Assembly (NCBI GenBank): GCA_017390225.1
Contig: JAFPCL010000057.1
Span: 1 to 20,858 of the forward strand
Source: Clostridia bacterium
Lineage (GTDB): Bacteria; Bacillota; Clostridia; CAKSNL01; HGM11501
DNA length: 20,858 bases
Direction of reading: 5' to 3'
Part shown: one piece after another, positions 7,904-16,477 of the stretch
How positions within the stretch are numbered: position 1 is the first letter of the stretch
Layout: each line of letters starts with the position of its first letter
The notes under the pieces: model-generated
What the model was told of the DNA's origin: nothing
The model's database searches: none
What the model saw: only the letters and a program-made list of their open reading frames with translations
Program-made: the position numbers and the translations under genes

Positions 7904-8851
7904 TTGGCTAAAGATATTTATTACAATACAGACGAGAGCATTCCTGAAGAACTGCGCGACAAAATGCCTAAAAAAATGAAATCACGGCAAAAGAAAGTCA
8001 ACAGAAGCGGCTTCGGCAACTTCCTGATTATCTTTATGCTCGTGCTGGTCGGTATCTTCATGGCTCTGCCTCTTTACTATTCCGTGATTTGTGCATTCAA
8101 GCCTTTAAACGAATTGTTCATCTTCCCGCCGCGATTCTACGTCGTTTCGCCCACACTGGATAACTTCCGCATGATGTGGACACTGACCGATAACCTGTGG
8201 GTCCCCTTGAGCCGCTACATTTTCAACAGTGTATTCACGGCAGTCAGCATCACATTCCTGCACGTTGTCTTTGCTTCCATGGCAGGCTTCGTTATGGAAA
8301 AGCATCGTTTCCCCGGACGCAACGGGATGTTCAATCTGGTTCAGTTTGCACTGCTGTTCACCGGCGGTACCATGGCAATTCCGCAGTACGTTGTTATGGC
8401 ACTGATGGGCATGATCAACACCTACTGGGCTGTTATTCTTCCGGCAGTTGCTTCTTCTTTAGGTCTGTTCCTGATGAAGCAGTTCATGGTTTCTTCCATT
8501 CCGGACAGTATGCTGGAAGCCGCCAAAATCGACGGCGCCAACGAATTTACCGTCTACTGGAAAATTGTTATGCCGAACGTTAAGCCCGCTTGGCTTACCA
8601 TCGCTATCTTCGCTTTCCAGAGTAGCTGGAACGCAACCGGCGGTAACATGATTTATTCCGAAAGCATGAAGCTTCTGCCCACAGCACTCGGACAGATCTT
8701 TGCGGCAGACGCAACCGGTGTCGGTAACATTGCTCGTACCGGTGTCAGCATGGCGGTTTCGCTTATCATGATTATTCCGCCCATCGTATTCTTCGTTATT
8801 TCTCAGAGCAATATTATGGAAACCATGTCCCATTCGGGTATGAAAGATTAA
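7904..8851 (+). CDS. Carbohydrate ABC transporter permease, MalG/UgpE type (first pair)
   Basis: A 315-residue permease partner of the preceding gene. A charged 35-residue N-terminal tail is followed by six predicted helices (first at about 37-60). The EAA loop lies at 204-228, with LEAAKIDGANEF and IVMPNVKP, close to the family consensus. Start is TTG at 7904 behind AGGGGGAG, as with its partner; both halves of this pair thus use TTG while the second pair uses ATG, a possible device for matching subunit dosage. Twelve bases separate its stop from the next gene. No ATP-binding subunit is encoded in the operon, so energy probably comes from a shared MsmX-type ATPase elsewhere (established for several Firmicute sugar importers; inferred here). 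Confidence 0.94.
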   Translation: MAKDIYYNTDESIPEELRDKMPKKMKSRQKKVNRSGFGNFLIIFMLVLVGIFMALPLYYSVICAFKPLNELFIFPPRFYVVSPTLDNFRMMWTLTDNLWVPLSRYIFNSVFTAVSITFLHVVFASMAGFVMEKHRFPGRNGMFNLVQFALLFTGGTMAIPQYVVMALMGMINTYWAVILPAVASSLGLFLMKQFMVSSIPDSMLEAAKIDGANEFTVYWKIVMPNVKPAWLTIAIFAFQSSWNATGGNMIYSESMKLLPTALGQIFAADATGVGNIARTGVSMAVSLIMIIPPIVFFVISQSNIMETMSHSGMKD

Positions 8852-8863
8852 GGAGGGAAAAGC

Positions 8864-11332
8864 ATGCGAAAACTGAAATTGACCGCAGGGCACAGCATGA
8901 GATTTTTCCTGACCTTATGTCTTGTGTTTTCCATTGTTTGTGCAAGCTTCCCGGCAAGCGCAACCGAGCCCTATGACGGTTATAACTACAATTCCAATTT
9001 AGAACGTGTGGCAAGCCCCAACGGTTATTTGCCCACCAGCGAAGTCAACGGCAACTCTTTGGGCATTTCCAAACTGGTTAAGCCCACCGATATTTTCGTT
9101 GATGCACATGACTGCATCTACATTACGGATGCCGGCGACAACAAAGAAGGTCGTGTTGTCAAAGTTGACAGCGATTTCAATCTTGTTGCTGAATTTAACG
9201 TCTTTGTCGACGGCTCTGAAATTTTAGAAGCCGCAGAAGATGAAAGTGCGGCATTGGAAACGATTACGGCTGCAAATGCCGAGCGTATCACCATGAAGAA
9301 TCTCAGCGGTATCTATGTCACCGCTGACGGTGAAATGTATCTTTGCGATATGGGCAATGACCGCGTGCTTCGTGCCATGCCCAAATACGATGCAGAGCTC
9401 GGTGCCTATATCGGCGTTGTCCGTCAGATCTATACGAAGCCTGTCACCGATATGATCGCCGCTTCCAAGCAGTTTGCACCCGAAAAGGTGGTTGTAACGG
9501 CAACCGGTGATATGTATATTCTGTCTCAGAACATTACCGACGGTGCGGCTATCATCACCGAAGAAGGTGTGTTCTCCGGCTTCTTTGGTGCAGAACAGGT
9601 TGAAATGACACTCGAAAAGATGCTCGACTATATGTGGAGCAAGATTCTTTCCGAAAAGCAGAGCTCCAAATATGCACAAAACAAAGAAGTTCGTTATTCC
9701 AATATGTTCATGGACGGCGACTTCGTTTACACCGTCACCAGCTGGATTGGTCAGACTTCCGGTCAGGTGAAAAAGGTTAACCCTGCCAACGCCAATGTTA
9801 TCGATTCTGCTGAATTCAAATTCGGTGATGCAACCCAGAATATAGACCCGTCCACCGGTGCAGTCTTAAATGCATCTTTTGTGGATATCACGGTAGACGA
9901 TGAAGAATTTATCTTCTGTCTGGATTCCGGTTCCGGTAAGGTCTATATGTATGACCAGGGTCTGGATCTTCTGACCATCTTTGGTAGCCGCGGCTACAAG
10001 ACGGGTACCTTCCAGTATCCCATCGGCATTGAAGAGTGCGACGGTCAGATTCTTGTTCTTGACCAGCAGAAATGCTCCGTTACCGTTTTTGAAACCACCC
10101 AGTTTGGCGACACCGTCAGAGAAGCAGTTTCTCTGTACGAACACGGTAAATATGAAGAAGCTCTTCAGCCGTGGGAAGAAGTCAAGCTCATGAACTCCAA
10201 CTACGAAATTGCATACAACGGTATCGGTCGTGCCTATCTGATGATGGGTAAAGCCGCCGAAGAACCTGTGTATGAGGAAAATCCCGAGTATGCACAGCTG
10301 AAGGCAAAGCTGGATGCGGCAACGGCAGAAAAAGAACGCCTCACCAATGCAATGTCCGAAGAAGGTGCAGACACAGCTGCCATTAAAAAGGCAATCAAAG
10401 AGCAGGATAAGATTATCAAAGCTTGCCAAAAGCCCATGAAGAAAATCGAAAAGCAAGCGGATAAAGCTTTCTCCAAGGAAGTAAAGAATTATTATAAGCT
10501 TGCCATGACCAACTTCAAGCTGGCATATAACAAGATGGGCTACTCCGATGCCAAAGCAGAGCTTCGTGCCGATCTTCTGCGTGAAAACTTCTCTTTGGTG
10601 CTCACCATTCTTCTGATTGTCATTATTCTGTATGTCGTCTTTAATAAGACAAAAGAAAAGATTCGTAAAAAGCTTGGACTGAAAACGGTGGAAGAAAAGG
10701 GATATGCCGCTATGAGCAAATGGAAATATCCTTTCTACACTATGCTTCATCCCTTCGATGGTTATCAGGAAATGCGCTACAACAAGAAAGGCTCGTTAGG
10801 GCTCGGCGTTCTGTTCCTGGCACTTTGGTATCTGTCCGAAGTCATTATCCGTCAGTTTGAAGACTTTACCTTCAATCCCACCAATCCCGACAAGCTGAAC
10901 ATTTTCATGATTCTGTGCGGAACCGCAGGCTTGTTCATGATTGCCATTGCCTCCAACTGGGCACTGTGCACACTGTTCGACGGTAAGGGTAAGTTCAAAG
11001 ACATTTTCATCGGCGCATCCTATGCGATGCTCCCGACGATCATTGCAACCTTCCTGGTAACCTTTATCAGTAAGTTCATGATCTCCGGTGAAGCCGTGTT
11101 TATTCAGGTCATTTTGATCGTTGGCTATATTTGGTCGGCGGCAATGGTAATTATCGGAACACAAACCATCCACGAGTTCGAAGGCGGCAAGGGTATCCTG
11201 ATGCTGTTCCTGACAGCCGTTGTTATGATTTTGGTCTTGTTCTTGATTATGTTGGTCTATGTTCTCTTCATGCAGGTGTTCTCCTTCATTGCAACCCTGT
11301 ACTACGAGATCATATACAGAGTGGGGGTGTAA
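8864..11332 (+). CDS. Secreted NHL-type beta-propeller / TPR / Yip1-like membrane protein
   Basis: An 822-residue multidomain protein. A signal peptide (about 1-34, ending PASA-TEP) leads to NHL-like repeats over about 70-415, each with a 'D.Y..D....RV..' pattern: CIYITDAGDNKEGRVVKVD (84-102) and GEMYLCDMGNDRVLR are the clearest. A TPR-like pair follows (from about 420: SLYEHGKYEEALQPWEEV and AYNGIGRAYLMMGKA), then a charged coiled coil (about 475-540), one TM helix (about 577-595), and a C-terminal Yip1-family domain with about five helices (from about 624, opening MLHPFDGYQEM). So the propeller is outside and the Yip1-like part in the membrane. Start ATG is preceded by AGGAGGG. Yip1-like proteins of this form are, to my knowledge, recurrent neighbours of DUF5696 genes in Firmicute sugar-transport operons. 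Role unknown; a scaffold or ligand sensor for the transporter is inference. Confidence 0.85.
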   Translation: MRKLKLTAGHSMRFFLTLCLVFSIVCASFPASATEPYDGYNYNSNLERVASPNGYLPTSEVNGNSLGISKLVKPTDIFVDAHDCIYITDAGDNKEGRVVKVDSDFNLVAEFNVFVDGSEILEAAEDESAALETITAANAERITMKNLSGIYVTADGEMYLCDMGNDRVLRAMPKYDAELGAYIGVVRQIYTKPVTDMIAASKQFAPEKVVVTATGDMYILSQNITDGAAIITEEGVFSGFFGAEQVEMTLEKMLDYMWSKILSEKQSSKYAQNKEVRYSNMFMDGDFVYTVTSWIGQTSGQVKKVNPANANVIDSAEFKFGDATQNIDPSTGAVLNASFVDITVDDEEFIFCLDSGSGKVYMYDQGLDLLTIFGSRGYKTGTFQYPIGIEECDGQILVLDQQKCSVTVFETTQFGDTVREAVSLYEHGKYEEALQPWEEVKLMNSNYEIAYNGIGRAYLMMGKAAEEPVYEENPEYAQLKAKLDAATAEKERLTNAMSEEGADTAAIKKAIKEQDKIIKACQKPMKKIEKQADKAFSKEVKNYYKLAMTNFKLAYNKMGYSDAKAELRADLLRENFSLVLTILLIVIILYVVFNKTKEKIRKKLGLKTVEEKGYAAMSKWKYPFYTMLHPFDGYQEMRYNKKGSLGLGVLFLALWYLSEVIIRQFEDFTFNPTNPDKLNIFMILCGTAGLFMIAIASNWALCTLFDGKGKFKDIFIGASYAMLPTIIATFLVTFISKFMISGEAVFIQVILIVGYIWSAAMVIIGTQTIHEFEGGKGILMLFLTAVVMILVLFLIMLVYVLFMQVFSFIATLYYEIIYRVGV

Positions 11333-11336
11333 CGTG

Positions 11337-13805
11337 ATGAAAAATGTATGGAAAAAACCGATATCCTTATGGCTGGCTTCTTTGATGATTTTTTCTTCCG
11401 TTCTCCCGGCTTTTGCTACCAACGAAGACGAGGCACAAGCGGATGAAGCTGTCGTAGCAGAAGAAGCTTTAGCAGAAAACGGTGAAGTCGCGGCAGAGGA
11501 TAAAGAGGTCGACATGAGCCTTTTAGAATCCATGGTGCCGGACAACACCACGATTCCCGAAAGCTTTGAATTTATCGGCGAAACCGATACGCTTGCCATG
11601 TATGCTGAAACCGATGCATCTACGGGCAATTTAGGCGAATTTGCTGTTGTGAAAAAAGAAACGGGCTTTGTATGGCGCAGTAATCCCATTCAAAGACAGT
11701 ATGACACCGTGGCACTGGGCGACTCTCAAACAGAGCTTGCCAGTCAGCTGATTATAACCTACTACCGTGAATACAACAGCTTCAGAACCAATATGTATAA
11801 GCAAAGTGTCAGCACGATGGCGAAGGGCTTCTATGAAAACGGCGGTAGCGCCGAAAAGCCCGGTCGTGCCACACTGGAGCTTCTTCCCGAAGGCGTGGGC
11901 TTTAAGATGACATACACCGTATACACCAGCGGTATCGGTGAATTTGTGATTCCTGTCAGCTATGAGATTTCCGGCGACAAATTGATTGCAAAAATCTTAA
12001 CCACAGATCCCGAAGCACGTTTTTCCTATACGGTGCGTGAATTGGCATCCGTTTCCACCGGTGTTGCCCAGGCAAACATCTTGAAGGATGTTGACTACAA
12101 TATTGCTGAAATTGAGCTTCTGCCGTTTTTCGGTGCCGGCGGCGTCAATGAAGCAGGGTACTGCTTTATTCCCGACGGTAGTGGTGCATTGATTGACTTT
12201 AATAATGGTAAGACAATCTTTGAGCCCTACACCGCACCCATTTACGGTGCATACGCCGATACCACAGGAACATACAGCAAATTAAGCGATAATGTATGCC
12301 TTCCCGTATTCGGTATCATGAAGGAAAACGGCGCAAATCCCGAAGCATTTGTTGCCATCGTTTCCGAAAATGCCGGTGCAGGCTTTATTGAAGCCGCCGT
12401 TGCCGGCAGAGACACGGCATTCAATACCGTTTATTCTCAATTGCAGAATAAGATTATTGAATCCAATATGGGTAAATCCAAAACCCAGCCTGTATCTCCT
12501 GTCATTCCCTCCAAAAATGAGGATTATGCTGTGCAGTATTGCTTCCTCTCCGGTGATGATGCAAACTATGTGGGTATGGCAAACCGCTACCGCAAGTATC
12601 TGACCGAAGAAAAAGAAGGCGACAAAATGGTTGCCGCAGAAAATGCAACCGAAAGCAAGCTCTATATCGATGCTTATGCCGGCGTTCAGCGTGAAACCAG
12701 TATCGCCGGTGTGCCCGTTAAGATTTTCGATGCCATGACCACCTATGAAGATCTTAAGACCATGGCACTCGACTTCAAGAGCGAAGGCATTGAGAAAATG
12801 ACTGTGAAATACTCCGACTGGATGAAATCCAAAAAGAGACTGAAAGTGGCTTCTAAAGTCAGCTTTGAGAAAAAGCTTGGTGGCAAGAAAGCCTTCGGCG
12901 AAACGGTCACCTTCATGGAAAATGAAGGCATCGGTTTCTACCCCAACGTAGACTTCTTGAACTACGCTAAGGGCGGACACGGCTACACGGGCTTCTTCGA
13001 CAGTGCAAAAAGTGCTGACCAGTCGCCTGCCTTCCAGCGCCAGAAAGACAATTCTCATATCTATCTGGGTGAGCGTTGGTATCTTTTGAAGCCGAATCTT
13101 GTCGTGCAGGCAGCCGGCGAATATCTGAATGCATATAAGAAAACAGGCTCTCAAAACATCTCTTTGGAAAGTATCGGCAGTCGCATCTATTCCGACTCCA
13201 GCACCGACGGTATTTCCCGTGGTGAATCCGTAAATTCCTGGATTTCCGTGATGCAGATGTATAAGGAGGATGGTGGCAAGATTATGCTTTCCAATTCGAA
13301 TGCATACGCCCTTCCTTATGCAGATGAAATCATGAATATCCCCACCCAAACCACATACGTTGAATTGGCAGACAGAGGCGTGCCCTTCTATCAGTTGGTG
13401 CTTCGCGGATACCTGCCCTATTCTACCGAATCCATTAACCTTTCTTCGGATATTGAAACGGAAGTGTTAAAGGCGGCGGAAATCGGAAGCAACCTTTGCT
13501 TCTCCTTCGTCTACGGTGATCCGTCCAATCTGAAGGAAACATATCTCAACTACCTGTACAGCTGTGACTACTCCACTTGGCGTGAACGTATTGTAGAAAT
13601 CTACAATGAGCATAAAGCACTGCAGGATAGAATCGAAGGCGCGGCGATCACAAGCCACCGTTACATCAATAACAAACTGGTAGAAACCGTTTATGACAAC
13701 GGTGTCACGGTTTACGTCAACTACGATACCGAAGCACAGATGCTTCCCGGTGGCGCAAGTATTGACGCAAGCAGCTATGTTGTAGTAGAAGGAGGTGCAC
13801 AGTAA
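11337..13805 (+). CDS. Secreted DUF5696-type protein, glycoside-hydrolase-like layout
   Basis: An 822-residue exported protein that I recognise as DUF5696-like; its activity is not known to me. Signal peptide about 1-28 (ending PAFA-TN), then an acidic low-complexity linker (29-60). About 75-430 is beta-rich and resembles the N-terminal sandwich of large glycosidases (EFAVVKKETGFVWRSNP, 101-117; FIPDGSGALIDFNNG, 277-291). About 440-765 alternates strand and helix like a TIM barrel, with YIDAYAGV (443-450), FYPNVDF (534-540) and SLESIGSRIYSD (609-620). A short C-terminal sandwich has NYDTEAQMLPGG (795-806). D539 and E611 are possible catalytic acids, but that is inference. Start is ATG at 11337 (GTG at 11334 is an alternative), behind GGGGGTG and 4 bases after the preceding stop. 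Its stop overlaps the next start (TAATG). Confidence 0.82.
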   Translation: MKNVWKKPISLWLASLMIFSSVLPAFATNEDEAQADEAVVAEEALAENGEVAAEDKEVDMSLLESMVPDNTTIPESFEFIGETDTLAMYAETDASTGNLGEFAVVKKETGFVWRSNPIQRQYDTVALGDSQTELASQLIITYYREYNSFRTNMYKQSVSTMAKGFYENGGSAEKPGRATLELLPEGVGFKMTYTVYTSGIGEFVIPVSYEISGDKLIAKILTTDPEARFSYTVRELASVSTGVAQANILKDVDYNIAEIELLPFFGAGGVNEAGYCFIPDGSGALIDFNNGKTIFEPYTAPIYGAYADTTGTYSKLSDNVCLPVFGIMKENGANPEAFVAIVSENAGAGFIEAAVAGRDTAFNTVYSQLQNKIIESNMGKSKTQPVSPVIPSKNEDYAVQYCFLSGDDANYVGMANRYRKYLTEEKEGDKMVAAENATESKLYIDAYAGVQRETSIAGVPVKIFDAMTTYEDLKTMALDFKSEGIEKMTVKYSDWMKSKKRLKVASKVSFEKKLGGKKAFGETVTFMENEGIGFYPNVDFLNYAKGGHGYTGFFDSAKSADQSPAFQRQKDNSHIYLGERWYLLKPNLVVQAAGEYLNAYKKTGSQNISLESIGSRIYSDSSTDGISRGESVNSWISVMQMYKEDGGKIMLSNSNAYALPYADEIMNIPTQTTYVELADRGVPFYQLVLRGYLPYSTESINLSSDIETEVLKAAEIGSNLCFSFVYGDPSNLKETYLNYLYSCDYSTWRERIVEIYNEHKALQDRIEGAAITSHRYINNKLVETVYDNGVTVYVNYDTEAQMLPGGASIDASSYVVVEGGAQ

Positions 13806-14731
13806 TGGCAAAAGCAACCACGAAAACAAAAAAGAAAAGAAAAGCTTCCTTGGCGAGCCGTAACGCCCGCATTGGTTTTCTCTTTATCCTGCCTTGGATT
13901 ATTGGCTTTGCCGTTCTGTTCTTGTACCCGGCACTGCAATCGCTGAAATATTCCTTTATGAATTGGGATAAAGATGCTATTCTGAATCTGAAAGGGCAGT
14001 CCGATGCCGCTTTCACATTGGCAAACTATGAATATGCACTGACAGGCGACGCAACCTACATTCGTGACGTGGTGTCCTCTCTGGGTACGATGGTCTACGA
14101 AGTGCCGCTCATCACCTTCTTCAGTATGTTCATTGCAGGTCTTTTAAATCAGAAGTTCGCCGGCAGAACCATCGCGCGTATGCTGTTCTTCCTGCCCGTT
14201 ATCATCGCATCCGGTGGTATCATTTCCATCCTGCAAAGCGGTGGTATGTCTACCTCCATCGGCGGTGAAGAATCCATCTATATGTTTAAAACAACAGCGA
14301 TGGAAGACGTTCTTGTCAGCACCGGCATCAGTCAGGATATCATCAATTTCTTAACGACCACCGTCAGCAAGATTTTCGATATCACATGGAAGTCCGGTAT
14401 TCAGATTCTGTTGTTCCTCTCCGGTTTGCAGGGCGTTCCGTCCTCATACTATGAAGTATCCTCCATGGAAGGTGCAACGGCTTGGGAAGAATTTTGGAAG
14501 ATTACCTTCCCGCTTCTGTCTCCCACCACACTGATTGCCGTTGTATACACCATTGTCGACTCCTTCACCGACTACAGAAACGTGGTTATGAAAGATATTC
14601 AGACAGCCTACGGTGCACTGGAGCTTGGTCGAAGCGCCGCGTATTCCTGGATATACTTCGTCATCATCGGTATCATCATCTTCTTGGTGAATAAGATTAT
14701 ATTCTCCAAGACAGTCTATATTGAAGAATAA
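13805..14731 (+). CDS. Carbohydrate ABC transporter permease, MalF type (second pair)
   Basis: A 308-residue permease with a very basic N-terminal tail (KTKKKRK, 7-13) and a first helix at about 23-45 (GFLFILPWIIGFAVLFLYPA). The EAA loop at 217-240 reads EVSSMEGATAWEEF then ITFPLLSP, a degenerate version in which the usual EAA is EVS, though the G and P anchors remain. An extra loop (about 145-190, with GGMSTSIGGEESIYM) sits between helices 3 and 4. The start ATG overlaps the DUF5696 stop by one base (TAATG) with GGAGG upstream, so it is translationally coupled to that gene. That ties this pair to DUF5696 more closely than to the first permease pair. Confidence 0.93.
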   Translation: MAKATTKTKKKRKASLASRNARIGFLFILPWIIGFAVLFLYPALQSLKYSFMNWDKDAILNLKGQSDAAFTLANYEYALTGDATYIRDVVSSLGTMVYEVPLITFFSMFIAGLLNQKFAGRTIARMLFFLPVIIASGGIISILQSGGMSTSIGGEESIYMFKTTAMEDVLVSTGISQDIINFLTTTVSKIFDITWKSGIQILLFLSGLQGVPSSYYEVSSMEGATAWEEFWKITFPLLSPTTLIAVVYTIVDSFTDYRNVVMKDIQTAYGALELGRSAAYSWIYFVIIGIIIFLVNKIIFSKTVYIEE

Positions 14732-14744
14732 GGAGGGGAAGAAA

Positions 14745-15767
14745 ATGGATAAATCTGTGAAAGAAAGAATGAAGCCGCAGAAAATCAAAAAGAATAAGTT
14801 CGGCTTGCAAAAATTCAGTAAGTCCTATGTGTTCAAGGAATTGGCAAAATGGGCATATATCATTTTCCGCACCTTCCTGTTCATCGGTCTTGCCTACGTT
14901 ATTCTGTATCCTCTCTTGACCGCACTCAGTAAAGCATTCAGTGAGGACTACATGGCAAGCGCAACGGTCGAATGGATTCCGAAAAACTTCGGTATGACCA
15001 ACATGAAAATTGCATGGTCCACCTACCTTAATATGCCGGATTCCATGTTCCTGTCGATTCGTCTGTCATTGGTTGCCGCCATACTTCAGGTTGTCACCAG
15101 TGCCATTGTTGGCTACGGTTTTGCACGTTATAAATTCAAGGGTAGAGAGCTTCTTTTCAGCTTGGTTATCCTGTCCATTATCGTGCCGCCGCAGACGTAT
15201 TTGATTCCCATGTACATTATCTACAGAAGATTCCACTGGTTCGGTTTGTCCTATCTGATTCAGCTGTTTGCACCGAACTTTGAAAGCAATCTTTTAAACA
15301 CCGAATGGTCGATGTGGCTTCCTGCTATGCTCGGCGTCGGTCTTCGTGGCGGTCTGTTTATCTACATCTTCCGTCAGTTCTTCCGCGGCATGCCCAAGGA
15401 CTTGGAAGAAGCCGCATGGATTGACGGGTGCGGCCCGTTCTCTACCTTCGTTCGTATCATGGTGCCCAATGCCCTTTCTGCCGCACTGACAGTTTTCCTG
15501 TTCTCTCTGGTATGGCATTGGAACGACTACACCGTTGCCGGCATGATGTTCCCGACAGCGGATGTGCGCCCCATTTCCGTTATGCTGATTACGCAGTCGG
15601 CAAAAGCCGCCAACGGTAGCTTGTACACAAGCTTGTCTGCGGATATCAACAACTCCTTCATTCTGAACGCGGCAGTTCTGATTGTTATCACCCCCGTTCT
15701 GGTGCTCTTCGGTTTCCTGCAGAAATACTTCATTGAAAGTGTTGACCGTGTAGGTATCAAGGGTTAA
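14745..15767 (+). CDS. Carbohydrate ABC transporter permease, MalG type (second pair)
   Basis: A 340-residue permease, partner of the preceding gene. A long basic N-terminal tail (1-35) comes before six predicted helices. The EAA loop is close to consensus at 222-241 (EEAAWIDGCGPFSTF then IMVPN). I take the ATG at 14745 behind AGGAGGGG, not the in-frame TTG 24 bases earlier, which would swallow the Shine-Dalgarno. Fourth permease of the operon; with its partner it makes a complete second channel, but no second binding protein is seen. It may share the 966-residue binding protein, or use another one encoded elsewhere. Confidence 0.94.
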   Translation: MDKSVKERMKPQKIKKNKFGLQKFSKSYVFKELAKWAYIIFRTFLFIGLAYVILYPLLTALSKAFSEDYMASATVEWIPKNFGMTNMKIAWSTYLNMPDSMFLSIRLSLVAAILQVVTSAIVGYGFARYKFKGRELLFSLVILSIIVPPQTYLIPMYIIYRRFHWFGLSYLIQLFAPNFESNLLNTEWSMWLPAMLGVGLRGGLFIYIFRQFFRGMPKDLEEAAWIDGCGPFSTFVRIMVPNALSAALTVFLFSLVWHWNDYTVAGMMFPTADVRPISVMLITQSAKAANGSLYTSLSADINNSFILNAAVLIVITPVLVLFGFLQKYFIESVDRVGIKG

Positions 15768-15782
15768 AAGAAGGTGCAAGCT

Positions 15783-16235
15783 ATGATGGATGATGTGAAA
15801 GGTCGCATTATGCGTCTTCGGGAAGCGATTCCCGTCAAGGAGCAAGAGCTTTTATCCAAGGAAGCCCGCCTTTCGGCACTCAATGTCGAGGTCGAGCAGT
15901 TCCATATGGAAGAAGATAAGCTCAAAGCCAAAAAAACAAAATGCTCCGTCGTCATTTGGTTTCTTGCTATCCTTACCGTTTTCGGATTCTATATCGCCCT
16001 CCAGCGTGTCGATTTCTTCGTCATCTGGTCGGTTGCCGCCGCAGTAGCCTGCATTATCGTCAGCATTCTCTATGCTGTGATTGATAAAAAAATCCAGCCC
16101 TATCTGGATCAGGCAGGCGTGGAGGTCATCGAAGTGCAGAAAAAAGTGGCTGAAGTCGAAGATGAAATCAAGCAAACCAAAAAGACCATCGCTCATTTTA
16201 AAGAAGAGCTTCATAAGCTCGAAGAAATGAAATAA
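15783..16235 (+). CDS. Small coiled-coil / transmembrane-hairpin protein, unknown
   Basis: A 150-residue protein I do not recognise. Its build is nearly symmetrical: a heptad-like charged helix (about 1-53), two TM helices (about 54-73 and 78-101) joined by a short turn, and a second charged coiled coil (about 105-150, rich in K and E). The positive-inside rule, with KAKKTK before the first helix and DKK after the second, puts both coiled coils in the cytoplasm. ATG at 15783 is chosen for the AGAAGG 8 bases upstream; the next codon is also ATG. It begins 15 bases after the last permease and is followed directly by the terminator, so it is the last gene of the operon. It could brace the permeases or recruit a cytoplasmic partner; this is only inference. 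Confidence 0.8.
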   Translation: MMDDVKGRIMRLREAIPVKEQELLSKEARLSALNVEVEQFHMEEDKLKAKKTKCSVVIWFLAILTVFGFYIALQRVDFFVIWSVAAAVACIIVSILYAVIDKKIQPYLDQAGVEVIEVQKKVAEVEDEIKQTKKTIAHFKEELHKLEEMK

Positions 16236-16237
16236 CA

Positions 16238-16276
16238 AACAGCCCAAGTGCAAAACCGCACTTGGGCTGTTGTTTT
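16238..16276 (+). terminator. Intrinsic terminator of the transporter operon
   Basis: Perfect 13-bp stem (16239-16251 with 16258-16270; ACAGCCCAAGTGC and its complement), extendable by one pair, with a 6-base loop and a following TTGTTTT. It begins just after the TAA at 16235. The opposite strand reads GTTTGTTATTT after the stem, so it may also stop transcription from the converging SLC13-like gene, though less well. Confidence 0.92.
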
Positions 16277-16366
16277 ATAAAAAAGAAAATAACGAAGCAT
16301 TCCTGTTATTTCGTGCAGATTTTTCGAAAACACTTTCTCTTGTGTAAATGGTGATTAAATCATATA

Positions 16367-16440
16367 TTGTAGGGTGCGGCGGTTTCCGACGCACCGCAAA
16401 GACAGCACGTTCGGCACATCCTAAAGGCTGTGCCCTACAA
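16367..16440. repeat. 74-bp compound palindrome with TTGTAGGG termini, probable dispersed repeat
   Basis: The ends are perfect 8-bp inverted repeats (TTGTAGGG at 16367, CCCTACAA at 16433). Inside are two hairpins. The first (16373-16395) pairs GGTGCG with CGCACC and CGG with CCG around a TTT loop. The second (16413-16434) pairs GGCACA with TGTGCC and CCT with AGG around an AA loop. Each has a single mismatch at the same place in the stem. It lies between convergent genes and codes for nothing. This is the design of a REP or MITE-like intergenic element. There is only one copy in the window, so dispersal is inferred. Confidence 0.6.
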
Positions 16441-16477
16441 AATTCAAAGCAACTCGTTTTCGCAAAAGCAGTGTTTT

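Noticed and set aside
16287..16311. AAATAAC/GTTATTT inverted repeat after the terminator
   Set aside because: A 7-bp AT-rich stem with an 11-base loop is weak and lies outside any leader; I see no role.
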